Positions 47,626-60,502 of a stretch of DNA of 64,000 nt are shown piece after piece. Made by a program: the position numbers and the translations under genes. The stretch is from Sisyra terminalis (taxonomy: Eukaryota; Arthropoda; Insecta; Neuroptera; Sisyridae), in contig OY292277.1 in assembly GCA_958496175.1 (NCBI GenBank), forward strand, positions 9,052,001-9,116,000. Direction: 5' to 3'. Position 1 is the first letter of the stretch; each line of letters starts with the position of its first letter. The notes beneath the pieces are model-generated. The model was not told the DNA's origin, ran no database searches, and saw only the letters and a list, made by a program, of their open reading frames with translations.

Positions 47626-50337
47626 TAATATAATATTTTCTTGGACAAAAAGAATTATGAAAATTGAAATCATAATTTAAGCTCAATTTAGGCCTCAAAA
47701 TAGAAATCAAAATAAAAATCAAATATTTATATTGATTTACGAGTAGTTTGATATAATCAAAATAAGAAATAACTATTTCAATAGTAAACTAACTCCAACA
47801 AAAATGTATCGGGTGTACAATTGTTGAGAGCAAATTTACAGTAGAAATTTCAATTTTCTTAGATTCCAAGTGATAGGAACCACAATCTCAAATCAAATTC
47901 CACAACAATCAATTCTGCATTCAATTGTCCAACGTCCTCGTTTCTTCGACTAAGTAATTTTCAAAATGAAATTAAATTACATCTTATCGCACCCCAAGAT
48001 TTCCCCCATTTTCAAATTCTCGCTTCAATTTATTGAATTTAATTTCAAAGAAGACACTAACGAAAAAAAAAACTAACTAACTAAAAACGGAAATGACGGG
48101 GGGTGAAAAATATCTTTTGACGAATTCTCGGCACACAGTTCGTCGAAAAGTTTCAAACGGTACGGAATTTTTCGTCTTCGCCGAATTGTAAAGGAGTCAG
48201 CGTTAATTAAAACGTCTACGCCTATTATTATTATTATAATAGCAATTTTCCTCGTAACATAATGTCATATTATATATACGTCTCGTTATGAAAACATTTT
48301 CAATTTAAACTTTATTTCAAATGTTACTTTCACCACCTTATCCCTGCGCACACCCCACACTTTTGTTTTCCCGCCCCATTTATAGACTATATGTATATAT
48401 ATATATAGGCCGCACACCCGACTGATGAAAATTTATTAAAATATGCAAAGAAAATCCAAAGCAACTCTAACGAACACAACCCTCGGTGCTGATTTCAATT
48501 TGCTGACAAGTCAATTAAATTGTCAAAATACGAGCGGAAAAATGGGTACCCCACGCGGGTATTAGAACCGGGCGGGGGCGGGGGGTGTTTTTGTAAAACA
48601 AATGATATCCAGAAAAATTTTAATGGTACGAGAAGATCTCGTTTACTTTCTCAATCAATTACTTAAGCCGGAAAAACTTTTCTCTGTGCTTTTTTTCGCT
48701 CTTCTTTCAATTACGAAATTCAACTCTTTTGCAAGAACGTAATGATGATAGCGCAGTGTGTGAGGGATGAATTGTGGGGGATGAGGTGGCGTTGTAAAAA
48801 TTAATGGCGCTTAACCCTCCCGCGATGCTTTTGTTTTACGTTTTTTTATCTTTATTGTCGTTTATTGCAAATGTCTACGGAAATTAACGAGCGCAGTCTT
48901 TAAACTACAAATTGAACATGCTTTATAATAATAAATAGAAAGAAGAGCTTTCGCGAGATGGAGCTTTTATAAAAAAAAACAACAAATCTTTTTTTTTTGC
49001 TTTTAAATGATACGAAAGACGGAAAAACTTTCAAACGATAAGAAAAAAGGTCGACTGTTTTCTGAAGATTGATTTTTATAAAAAAAAGCTTTGGTTTTTG
49101 AATTATTAACAGGTTGTGATGGTGAGAAAGGGTCGAATCCTGAGTTTGTCTTTCTTTTTTGGTGTATAATTACTTCTCTTCTAAGTTGGAATAAAGTTTA
49201 AAAGAAAAACATCTCCTACATAAAGCTATATTATATATATATATATTATTATGTGCCTGCAATCAAGACCATAACGCTTTTTTAACTTTGTGTTAAAGTT
49301 TTATATAATTTTCTGGTAACTTTTTCGGCTTCTTGTAAATGTAATTACATTATTTACGCCTCCGGCAATGTGAAAAGGGTGTATGAATAATTTGGAGATT
49401 TTTTCACTTACGAATGACTAACCGATTTTTTTTTAATTAATTACTTGCGTAGAATATTTTTTTTTTTTGCACGGAAAAATTAAAAAAGTTTGTCACTTTC
49501 AACAAACGTTTCAATGGTATGGAAGGTTAGACATATTATCGACTTGATAGTATCAAAAAAAAATTTTTGATAATAGTGGATTGAAGAATTTTAAGTTGGC
49601 AACTGGTATAAGTGGGGGTTCTTTTAAGAAATCAAGCTAAACTTTTGAGAATTTTGTTTTAAATAATTTATTTTTATCTTTTTTTACCAAGTTTTTTGCT
49701 ACGCAATTACCGAAGATTTTCCTAATATTGGGGTTTTGTTACTAGGATATAGATAGTAGTAGCAAAAAGTAGTAAAAGGGTCTAGCAGGATCCACATGGC
49801 GAGTTGGCCCCCAAATAGGAACCTATGTCGAAACTTATGCTAAAATATCGGCTTGATATACAAACACATTTTATATACTATTCGCGAACAAATTCCTCTT
49901 TGATCTTGAGATATAGGCCAAAATGTCCCCCCGCATGGCTATTTTTCAAAATTATATATCTCAAAAACTAATTAAGCTAGAACAGTGAAAGCAACGCAAG
50001 GCTTAAGATTATTTTACAGAGTATATCATATATTTTTTTTAATTTTTAGAAAAAAAAATATAGAAAAAAAAATCCAAAAAACAAAGAAAATATTTTTTTT
50101 ATGTGTTCTCTGAAAATGACAATCACGAAAAGAATATATTTTTTGCTTCTACATGAGCACCACAACTCATAAAAATTGCGTGAATAAATAGTTGGTGCAA
50201 CACCTTGAAAAAAAAATAAAATGTAATTTTCGCATAATATTATACTTCGGTTTTATTTTTTTTCGAAGTGTTTCTTCAACTTTTTTTTCTCACAAAACTT
50301 CAATAAAAAATAGGCCACATATAGGAGCAAAACATTA
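47626..50337. other. Single-copy block; no gene seen
   Basis: Higher-complexity sequence (48000-49000) with GC patches such as gggcgggggcggggggtg near 48570. No open frame above 60 codons. 49740-50200 has the style of a worn repeat (tatatctcaaaaactaatta) but no partner was found here. Confidence 0.3.
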
Positions 50338-50668
50338 GGGTGATTTTTTTTTTTGACTTTTTTTGGTCCCATCGTGAAATTTTGTTGGAAATACCAAAAA
50401 AAAAAATCCCTGAAAGTTTAAGCCCTTAATATTAATTTCAAGTCCTCGACCAAGACGTGTAAAGATTTACTATTGAAAATACACGGTAACTCTGATTTTT
50501 TTTATTTTTAAATTTCTTTATCACAGCGGCATTGCATGGGATCGCTTTTACCGACTATGGTTTTTTCTCAGAATTAAACGCTCTACAAAACTGCCCATTG
50601 CGACAAAGTCGTAACTCACACCGGTAAGGTAGTACGGGCCACTGAACCTGATTTTTCCATAATATATC
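50338..50668 (+). mobile_element. Palindromic element family P1, copy 3 (truncated)
   Basis: TA then GGGTGATTTT at 50338; runs through ggtagtacgggccactgaa to gatttttccata and stops abruptly at about 50665, where unrelated sequence begins. Confidence 0.75.
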
Positions 50669-50904
50669 GTCAGATGTCTACTTCTTAAAAGTAATACATC
50701 GAATATTAAAACTTCATCAGTCAGGGGATATATAAATACAGGATTTTATATATGCACGGTTTTAAAAACGTATTTACCTTAAGTTTTATTACTATTATTA
50801 TTACTACTACTACTACTATTACTTTTTTTCGTTAATATTTCCTTATTGAGCAATTCTAAGGATCTATTTACAACAGTTTTGTAAAAGAATAAATAAAAAC
50901 AATG

Positions 50905-51432
50905 TTTACCGTAAGATTCGAACCCACGTCATTATATTTAGTAGTATCAGAATGTTAGATACGTAAGCCATTACGCTATTAACATTTACTATGTGTTTTA
51001 TATATATAAAGGTTTATATTTCAAAGAGGCAATTTTTCAAAATTTAAATTTAATTTACTGTGCTTTTTATCAGGTCAACTTAAAATATTTTTACAAATTA
51101 TTTTCAAACTTTAAATTACCTTTCCAATGATATATAAATCACCTGTCTAGTATAAAAAATTCTGTTTTCATCCCTTGGGAATACCTTCCTTTATTATTTT
51201 TTTGGAATGTTAAGTAGCCTAACATGTGTGTGAAATTGTGTTGTATCTTAATACCAAATTTCATTAAATTCGGTTGTTCCGTTCTTTAGTTAAATCGGGA
51301 CACACAGACAGACAAAAATTTAAAAAATTTTAAATTTGGAATTTCGGCCTCTTGAAACAAATATTTACCCTAAAATTGGGTTCACAATCGAAATGTACAG
51401 ACAGACGTAAGAATTTTATATATTAGTATAGA
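50905..51432 (-). mobile_element. Helitron-like element (family H1), copy 3, 3' end missing, with tRNA-like sequence
   Basis: Minus strand: 5' A|TCTATACTAATATATAAA from 51432, and the same subterminal strings as 22863-23724. Towards its inner end the minus strand reads A-box-like TAGCGTAATGGC (50979-50968) and B-box-like GGGTTCGAATCT (50925-50914). CGTAA/TTACG and GTATC/GATAC can pair between them. No CTAG end near 50660-50905. Real tRNA folding (acceptor stem) is not satisfied. Confidence 0.65.
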
Positions 51433-51882
51433 TTAAAATAATATCGGGTGATAAATTTTCTCCCATCTCATATTAGTTTTCTCCTGGTAAGACTAAGGAT
51501 TTTATGTCTTGGAAAAGGAAAGGAAAGAAATTATCAATCAAACTACTACCTTGGCGTTCGAAAATTGGTGTTTTTCTGGTTGCATTTTCTGGAGGAAAGA
51601 AGGTTTTTACTCTTTCATAAGGAATTTCTGTGGTTGATATATCAGGAGTAAAGCCAAAAGTAACCTTAACATTTGGTAACAAAACCTAGTTTTTCCAAAA
51701 GGATACTTACAACTAAAATAAGAGAATTGATATAATAAAAGAAACAAATTGGATATGACTGAATTTGGAAAGGTGTGAAGGAATCTTAACGAAAATTGAG
51801 GAGAAAGTAGAGGATAATTTTAGAATTATGAGGCTTGAAAAATAAAGGATAAATGAAAGGAAATAACCGCCAAACTACCTAG
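51433..51882. other. Unique sequence left of the hAT element; no gene seen
   Basis: Overlapping frames on both strands (51448-51682). A plus frame from about 51478 to 51690 has only one internal stop, which is somewhat long for this composition, but no family is recognised. Confidence 0.25.
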
Positions 51883-54021
51883 CAGGGTGACAATATTGTA
51901 CATAGAAAAAATTTAAGTTCATAATATTTTTTGTCCCACCCACCTAGAGTGTTCCTTTGGGTATAAAATATATGTTTTGAAAGTTTTATCTCATTTGGTT
52001 GATATTAACAAGTGGCGCAACACCTAATTTACCGAACTTGTTAATAGATCATTGATATCGCACTCTACTCGCGTTATCGACGAGAAGACGCCGATAAAAC
52101 ATCATTCGTTTGAAATTATTTGGTGTTTTTCAGTAGTTAATAAGGCTTTCGTAAATATTATTTTATCGTGAATATACCAAAGAGGTTAAATAACTAGAGT
52201 GAACGTGCTCCATAAGCCCCATGTTAAATTTAAATGGCCAATTCCCCTCAATTTACCGATTTAATGCTATGTATGTTTTATCAGCTACAGTACAATCTTT
52301 AGGGCATAATATACAGAACTTTACTCTTAATAGAGAGTCAATAAGACAAGCTCGTCAAAAATATCGAGATAAAATTGCCGACGAAATAAAAAAAAACATT
52401 TATTACAAATATTCCATTGACAGTCCATTGGGACGGAAAATTACTTCCAGCTTTAACTTCAAAAGACAAAGTTGATCGTCTAGCAGTTATAGTATCAGGG
52501 GATGGTATTATGAAATTACTTGGTGTGCCGAAAATTCCAAATGGAACGGGAGAAGTCCAAGCAACTGCAGTTTTTGAACTATTAGAAGAATGGAATTTAA
52601 CTGAATGCATTAATTTAATGTCATTGGATACTACAGCAAGTAACAGTGGAGTAAACACCGGCGCATGTGTACTTCTTGAAAAAAAAAATAAAAAAAGACC
52701 TCCTCAGCTTAGCATGTCGGCACCACATATTGGAACTTATTATTGAGAAAGTGTTTAATGCGTTTGATAGAACCTTCAAGCGGTCCCAATATCCAGATTT
52801 TTCAAAGATTTTCAGCTAACTGAAACCAAATCGAGGTAAAAAAATACGACAGTGGAATAACAGACTATACAATCGCTAATGAGTTAAAACCACAAACAAA
52901 TGTCCTAGTCAAGTTTAGCAAAGACCAGTTAGGGACCTTTCAACCTAGAGATGACTACAAAGAATTGTTGCAACTTTCACTTTTATTCTTAGGAGATGAA
53001 ACTGCTCAAGATTTTAAGATTCGTAAACCTGGAGCTTTACATCGAGCTAGATGGATGGCAAAATTAATTTATAGCTTGAAAATTTACTTGTTTCGATCGC
53101 AGTTCAAATTAACTGCTCGAGAATTATCTGCACTTCGCGCCTTAAACCTTTTTGTCGTACAAGTTTACATAAAGTATTGGTATACTTCTTCTTGTGGAGA
53201 ATTAGCTCCTTATAATGATTTAAATCTTTTAAAAGAACTAGATAGTTACAAGAAAACAAATAAAGTGATAGCCGATGCCGCTACCAAGAGCTTCTCAAGA
53301 CATTTATGGTACATAAGTGAATCACTTATTGGATTATCCTTTTTTGACGGCAGAGTGTCTTCTGAAATGAAAGTAAAGATGATAAAATCATTATTGAAAA
53401 AAGGAGCTGACATCCCTCTACGGCGTATTACAGTTGAGACTACTGCAGTACAAACACTACAATTGTGCGATTTCATTTCTGAAAATACCCTCAAATTATT
53501 TACAGTCTTAGAAATACCTCAAGATTTTTTAAATCAGCATCCAAATACTTGGGAAAATAATAATGATTTCGTTGAGGGTCATAAAGGGGTACAAAATTTG
53601 AAAATAGTGAAGGATGCTGCTGAACGTGGAATTTCGTTAATCCAAACATTCAATGGGATACTGACCAACCAAGAAGAGCAAAAGCAATACCTTTTGCAAG
53701 TAGTTGAACAACACAGACAGAAGTATCCAAATCCAAATAAAGCAACAATAAATGATTGAAATGTTGCAAGTAAATAATTTTTTCTATAATTATGATAATT
53801 GATGACTTTTTTTATTATTATTAACTTTATATATTTTTTGGTATTCATACATTATCGACTGTACATGTAAAATATGTATTATATTTTCAAACAAGTTGCG
53901 CAACCAGTAAATTTTAAAATTTTTACTTGAAATTTTTTGTGAACCTTCTTTTTGGCTAGATGAATAATTTAAGTGGGTGGGACCTTCAAAAAACAAAAAA
54001 TTTTTTTTTCTTGTCACCCTA
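51883..54021 (+). mobile_element. hAT-like DNA transposon (2139 bp), complete ends, dead transposase
   Basis: Starts CAGGGTGACAA and ends TTGTCACCCTA. Exact 8-bp duplication CTACCTAG on both sides (51875-51882 and 54022-54029). Subterminal GTCCCACCCAC (about 51942) and its complement GTGGGTGGGAC (about 53974) form a second inverted pair. One plus-strand gene relic fills the interior. Boundaries and duplication are seen directly; superfamily assignment follows from the 8-bp duplication and C/TAGGG ends. Confidence 0.88.
52221..53759 (+). pseudogene. Transposase of the hAT-like element, three frameshifts and one nonsense codon
   Basis: Read in pieces: 52221-52390 (MYVLSATVQSLGHNI, NRESIRQARQKYR); shift in the A-run 52388-52396; 52397-52680 (LTVHWDGKLLPAL, DRLAVIVSG, LLGVPKIPNGTGE, then LDTTASNSG, probably holding a catalytic Asp, and GACVLLE); one extra A in the run 52681-52697; then LACRHHILELIIEKVF; shift near 52770-52782; SGPNIQIFQRF, TGA at 52821-52823 where the family has Trp; then open to TAA 53757-53759 with QPRDDYKELLQLSLLFLG, ARWMAKLIYSLKIYLFR, HLWYISESLIGLSFFD and AERGISLIQTFNGIL. 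From memory these blocks match a large family of uncharacterised arthropod proteins. The breaks in A-runs suggest slippage after inactivation. It is the only gene in the element. Confidence 0.8.
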
Positions 54022-54029
54022 CTACCTAG

Positions 54030-55265
54030 TTTAACGTCCAAAAATTGAAAGAAACCGGGTTTTAACTTTGAGAAAAAAGAAACCATTTGCTCTTTTGAAA
54101 GGGAAGGAGGAGGTTATGTGGTAGTTAAATCAGGAGGAAAAGCAAGAAGAATCTAGACCTAGTTTGCTGACAGGATTAAGACAAGGAAATCAATTCAAAA
54201 TGATTAAATAACTGGGAAAAATCTGGGAAATCATAGAAAAACGGATGAAAAGATTAGAAGAGCAAAGCTGTGATAAATGAATTCAGTAGGGAAGAATTTA
54301 AGAATTTTATATTTTGGAAAATTTAGGAGGAACGAAGGGTTTAATTGGTAATACTTATAATGAAAATATACAAAAATTGAAGACTTTTTCCGTAAAATTT
54401 ATTCAAGACAGTGAAAGTGAAAAAATAGTTAAGTAAATACGTTTTCCTTTTGGTCCATATTCCCTGACATCGTTTTTAATTTACAAATCCTTTCTCGCAA
54501 ACACCTTCGTTTTCCTATAAATATTTATTTACATTTTGTCCCGTTTGTCAACGGGGACTTTGTTTATATTTATCCTGGCAAACACCGACTCTTATCTGAA
54601 TAGATAAACAATGCAACCCTGGCCGTGGCAAATCTGTAACGGAATGAGGCCAAGTCCGTGGGCAAAGCCATGAAAATCTCGACAAGAAATCGTCGAACAC
54701 ATCGTAAAACCAAACAACTTATTCGATTCTGTCACAAGTGCCAACCTTATAAATAAAAGCCAATAAAAGATTGTCCTGCTATATAAAGTTCCCTTTTCTA
54801 CAAATACGTAGTAGTCAACGTTTTTCCTTTTCGTTTCCCGCAAGCCAAGGAAAAAGGACTCAAGACACGACGAATGGATAGACTGCGATTCCGGTGACAA
54901 ACATTTCAATCTCTAAGACCATCATCAGTCATATTTGACGAAGAGGGTTCCCGCATGGGAGTAGGAAAAAAAAAATCGGGGGAGAAAACAACGAACGAAC
55001 GATTTAAGGACAAAGTCCTGGATTTCCATCGTATTTGTGATGGTTAAATTACGTGCATTTCATATTTTTAGGTCAACAATGATATGATATTGAGTTGAGG
55101 GGAAAAAACGCCTTTTTACTAAAATTGGAAAATGGGAAAATCAAATTAATCATTGTCAGAAAAGTTAAGCACAGATTTTATTGAAATGCGACACAAACAA
55201 AAATAAATAATACTTTATCTCATGAATATTGTAAGAATTTGGGGTTTAAACATAAAACTGGTTTA
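54030..55265. other. Single-copy block; no gene seen
   Basis: The minus frame at 54592-54909 (105 codons) is the longest here but shows no domain, signal or membrane pattern that I trust. Confidence 0.3.
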
Positions 55266-55269
55266 TTGA

Positions 55270-57125
55270 AAATCACCATTAGTGTGGGTCAAAAAAAAAT
55301 CGATTATTTTTTTTTACAAGTGACGCAGAAAAATGGGTTGCTAGACACCTTAAAAAAATTCTCACCAAATATGAGCTCTTTATTTTAATAGGAAGATCCT
55401 CCGCATCGCAGTATTGTATTTTTTTCTCAGTCCAATAGAAAAAAAAATCATACCTCATCATTTATCGATTGTACAGAAAAATGTTTTGAAAGATTTTTTT
55501 AGGAAATTAAATGCTCTACAAAAAAGGTATTCTTTTTTTTCAGTAAGCCTCACCGTTTGAAAGATATGAAGGATTTAATTTTGATTATTTTAAGACAAAT
55601 TTAATTTTTTTTTATGAATTTTATAACTCGACAATAAATGACTCTTATACAATGCGCAATACAAATTTTTGTTGAAAATTAATTGCTCTATAAAAATGGT
55701 GTCTTATGGTTTGGCGATTAAATTAGCCGTTTAAAAGATATTCATCATCAAACTTTCATGTGTACGGATTTTAAAAGTTTTTGATGAGATATTCGAATAA
55801 TTTCAATTTAATTTTTAATCTTTGAGATAATTTATAGATTGACAGCGATTTATAATAGTATATAATAGACTAGGCCAAAAAAATCGACAATTTTTTTTTT
55901 TTTTGAAAAGTATATCGAAAAGGTGACAAGGTGACAAAAAAAATATCGAGAAGTTTTGAGCCCTTAATATTAATATTAAGAGGCCTATCATCTTTAATTT
56001 CGAATTTTTATTTGTGCTTTTATTTTTGCGTCAATGCTGTCAAACTATCAACGTAAAAAAATCATTTGCAAATATATTTATAAAAAATTAAATTCCCTAC
56101 AAAAAACATCTCTTTAAACATTTTTGCCAAATATGCCTTTTCTTAATAATCAAGCTTTAAACATTGATATAATTTTTATATTTATCTTCTTTATTTTGGA
56201 ATTTTGTAACTAGCAAACATATAAAAACAAACAATATAGATTCTTGAAGGAAATTTAATGCTCTACAAAAAATGTCTCTTAACGTTTTTACAAAAAAATC
56301 ACTCTTTCAAAATTGGTTCAACAAAGGAAAAAACAATAATTTAATTTTTCTTTCAACTTTATTTGTGAATAACTTTTGAAAAAGTGATTTTATGTAAAAA
56401 TGTTAAGTGATCTTTTTTGTAGAGCATTTAATTCTCTTCAATAATCTATATTGTTCATTTCTATATATTTATTTGTTCGTTAGTTACAAAATTCGAAAAT
56501 GAAGAAGGTAAATATAAAAATTATATCAATGTCTAGAGCTTGATTATTCGGAAACGTCGTGTCTGGCAAAAATTTTTAAAGAGAAGTTTTTTGTAGGGAA
56601 TTTAATTTTCTATAAATAAATGCGCAGATGAATTTTTTTACGTTGATAGTTTGACAGCATTGACGCAAAAATGAAAGCACAAATAAAAATTAGAAATAAA
56701 ATATGATAGACCTCTGATTAATAATATGAAGGGCTCGAACGTTTCCGATATTTTGTTTTGCCACCTTGAAAAATATTTTCGATATACTTTTCCAAAAAAA
56801 AAAAAAAAATAATTGATTTTTTAGGCCCAGTCTAATTTTTGCAGAGCAATTTCCAACAATATTATGTATTTTATATTTTATAATTCACATTGGTTCACGA
56901 GATGATAAATTCATAAGCAATAAATATTTTTCTTCTAAAAACAATCCAACTTTAATCGTCAACATCTTATAAATGATTGGCTAAACGGTTAAACACAAGA
57001 GGGCTTTTTTGTAGAGCGTTAAATTTCCTACAAATAATTTATATATTATATATGAATTTATATATGAAATTTGCCAGTTGATATAATAATGAGCAAGATA
57101 TGTTTTTTTTTCTATTGGGCTGATT
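55270..57125. mobile_element. Diverged palindromic element (P4) with P2 nested inside
   Basis: Left arm 55270-55790 and right arm 56840-57125 share inverted strings: cagtccaatagaaaaaaaa with ttttctattgggctg, and ggaaattaaatgctctacaaa with ttttttgtagagcgttaaat. The arms are diverged, so the element is old. A younger P2 element (55868-56832) separates them. Confidence 0.6.
55868..56832. mobile_element. Palindromic element family P2, complete copy (965 bp)
   Basis: GACTAGGCCAAAAAAATCGA ... TTTTTTAGGCCCAGTC with TA on both sides (55866-55867, 56833-56834). Arms of about 440 bp hold, in order, gagcccttaatatta, cgtcaatgctgtcaaact, cttaataatcaagct, atttatcttctttattttgg and taatgctctacaaaaaatgt; the centre (about 56330) is a ttcaaaattggttcaac / gttattcacaa hinge. 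No coding. Confidence 0.85.
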
Positions 57126-57365
57126 CAAATATAAAAGAACTATAATGTGGACGACTTTTCCATTAATATAAAGTGCTTTGCTTTGGAAAGAATTTTCTAG
57201 AGGTGTCTTTTGACCTATTTTTTATATAGGCAGTAAAAAAAATATTTTTTTGACCTTCCTACGGCTCATAAACGGGGTTATTTTTAGTGGCAATAGTTTG
57301 ATATTTCTTGCAATTGTGACATCATTAAGGTGTGGATTTTTTCTGCGGTCTGAAGACCAACACTA

Positions 57366-57850
57366 GGGTGATTTTTTTTTGGTCCATCGTGAAATTTTGT
57401 TGGAAATACCAAAAAAAAATTCTCTGAAAGTTTGAGCCCTTAATATTAATTTTAAGTCCTCGACCAAGACGTGTAAAGATTTCCCATTGAAAATGCACGG
57501 AAACTCTGATTTTTTATTTTTAAATTTCTATATCTCAGCGGCATTTCATGGGATCGCTTTTACCGAAGATGGTTTTTTTTTCAGAATTAAACGCTCTACA
57601 AAAGTGCCCATTGCGACAAAGTCGTAACTCACACTGGTGAGGTAGTACGGGCCACTGAACCTGATTTTTATATAAAATTCGCGTTTTTTTTTTCATTTAT
57701 CTCGTAAATAACAAGAGCTACGGAAAAATTATAAATAAAAAAACTTGTAGAGAATTTGATTTCCTACAAAAAAGGTCTTGCAGACCAAATCGCTAAAATC
57801 AATGTTAAATGAGATATTAAGCCTTGAATTGATTTTTCTGTGAAATTTTT
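57366..57850 (+). mobile_element. Palindromic element family P1, copy 4 (one arm plus centre)
   Basis: TA then GGGTGATTTTTTTT at 57366, ggtagtacgggccactgaa near 57640, ends about 57845 shortly after gagatattaagcc. No return arm. Very similar to copies 2 and 3, less so to copy 1, so P1 has at least two subfamilies. Confidence 0.75.
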
Positions 57851-60390
57851 GCCGATCATTGATTTAAAGTTTAAATTGTGTTGAAAAAGTTGAAAAGTTT
57901 GGTGAGGATTCTATCATTATTACGTTCTGAGGGTGGGAGGGTAAGGAAAATACAGGGGTAATTGTGAAGTTTTGGCAGCTTTTATATTTTAGTTATTTGG
58001 AAAAGGGTGGTGCTATATCCAACTTTTCAAAAGCATTACATCCCCATAGTATTAAAAATGAAAGAAAAATTGTTCTAATGTTCTTTGAATTTCTATTGAA
58101 TCTGTGATAAGTTTCATGCATTTTTTTTTTATTAAAAAATGATTTACAATAATCTTAAGACAATTTAAATCAATTTTTATCAAAACAAACATTTTTTTTT
58201 CATAAAAATAGCCTTAGTTTGCCAAATCATGATATTTTTTTACTTTTGGTAAAAATAAAAACATTTTAGGGACTTCCAAAGGCTTATTTTTCCCTAAAAA
58301 AAAAAATACTATGACACAAAAGACAATTGAATATTTGTGTCTCCTTTGGGATAATGCAGTCTGTTGTTTGCCGTAAATGGAAAATGGTTATCATATGATT
58401 GATGGCAAGCATATATCTATTTAGACCGGAAATTGAAATGCGACCTATTTATATTATTATATGCTGCATATTTTGATTTATGTTCATAATCCCATCATTT
58501 ATAATATATTTATTTGTTTTTAAATCAAATTGCATGATTTATCATTCGAAAAAAAAAAATCCTGGCAAAGAAGTCTTTCGCATGTCTCTGTGGAAATTGC
58601 CCAAACAAAATATTAAAAATTCACCAAATAAAAAGTGTCTTAATCTTGCCCTCTTCAGGGAGAAGTGAGCTTCCAAAAAATAAAAAAAATAAATAAAATC
58701 GGAAAGCTTTTTATGTCCCAAAAGAATTCACGACAAAAGCATTATAATTTTATTCAATTTTCGAAGATAATTTCCTGTTTTTTTCTGAGGAAAAAAGAAA
58801 ATTATTATTCATTTATTTTAATGTCACTTATGAGTTATTTGGTCGTTGGTATGGATGGAGAAATAAATGTTTTTCTTGGAAATTATTTTGGTAATTTTCT
58901 TCAGCTTAGTGTCTCTAAGGACGCATGAAACGCTAACGCCGTTTCGTAACATTTAAATTCGACTTTTTCGTGTTCAAATTATTGCCGTCTTATGCCATCG
59001 TCAACGAACCTTAAAACCGACATTGAATCGTAAAAACCAAAAATCAAATTAAATAAAACGAAAGCCACATTTTTGTACGGCCCCAATACGTCATTGTTTG
59101 TTTCCAGCGCCATCTAACGCTCGGATAATTGGGTGAAAGCTTTCGCAAAAGCTTACTTGAAAGTCTTTTACCGAAACATCATAGTTGGTTATTATTAGAA
59201 AATTTTCCTGCAAACTATTTTCAGAGAAATTTCTCTTTGATTCCCACCATTCCCTCCTCCTCTCCTCGAGGTTCCCACTCTCCGATGAATACTATTCTGA
59301 ATAGTTTATTGCCGGCACGAAAACGGTCAAGTTTTGAAAGTGAAACCCTTGAAATCCCCGGGATGAACATTTCATAAAATACAACAAACACGAAGAGGCT
59401 TTGTTAAATGGGATTTTCGTTGTGGCCATCAATGAGACGTGCTATGCGTTTCGTCGCATTAAAGGGGCGCATGGGGGTTAAAGCGCCGGAAAAATTCAAT
59501 CGAGTATTAATTAAATATTTTCAATACACAGACCTCTCGATTTGATCCGATTTACAACCAATCAGTCTCAATAAAGAATACAAAACAGGTAAATTAATTT
59601 GTTAATTTTCTCAAGTGAAACGTAGGGTAGGTATATTAAGGGATGAATAAAATGGTTTGATGTTAGCGGCGTTAGTGTTGGTCTGTAGATGTTGCGTGAT
59701 TGTTTTTAATTACTTGATTATAATTAAAATTTTATTCAATTAAAAGAAAATTTCATTGAAATATTTGATACATAATAACGAAAAGAACGCAAGGGGAGAA
59801 CAAAGCAAAAAATTATAAATTGGTTTTAACTAAAAAATTTAAATAAAAACTTTATTTATTTAAAGTCCAACTAAGCTCAAATAGTCTACATTTTATTTTT
59901 CAAAAGTTTACATTAATAATATTAAAAACTTAATTATTGGTTTGATCGAAACGTTTGATGGAATTGACTATGGGAGGAGTGGCTTTGTCAAATTTTTAAA
60001 TTTTCAACAATTAAAACAAATGAATATCAGGAAATCTTGTGATTCTATTGGCTAATAGCCACGTACATTGACGTGTGTGTACTATTCGCAGATATCTGTG
60101 CATTGATCAAAGCACTCTACTTGCATTAAACAAGTTATATTAAGCTTATTAGATATGCTAGAATCCTTTTTTCTTATGGTAATAATTTTTAATTACGAAA
60201 AAATAGTACATAATAAGTATATTCGTATCACTTGAAATTATTTTCTTTTTTTTTTTTGGGTGTGTATATTTATATAACTACATATTATTCATATAAAACG
60301 AGAGCATGATTGTTATTAAGCGCGGAGGTGGTTTTTATATTATTTCTTTTCACTATATTATAACTTTTAAAAAATCTGAAAAAAATCACA
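57851..60390. other. Single-copy block; no gene seen
   Basis: Moderately GC-rich at 58920-59480. The 82-codon plus frame at 59129-59377 and the adjoining frames at 58480-58928 have no recognisable domain and lysine/asparagine-rich composition. Host non-coding DNA is the simplest reading. Confidence 0.3.
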
Positions 60391-60502
60391 CTGTATGAGG
60401 AAGTATATAAAACTTAAAAAAAATTTTTTTAATGAGGTACCAACATTGTTTCTTTTCAATAGAATTACTAATTCTTTTACAAAACTCGAAAGCTATATGG
60501 TA

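Noticed and set aside
51448..51690. Coding-looking frames on both strands left of the hAT element
   Set aside because: Both strands are open at once, one has an internal stop, and no family is recognised.
52338..52658. 106-codon minus-strand frame over the transposase
   Set aside because: Antisense shadow of the hAT-like transposase pseudogene.
54592..54909. 105-codon minus-strand frame
   Set aside because: No recognisable domain, homologous motif or splice context; length is possible by chance.
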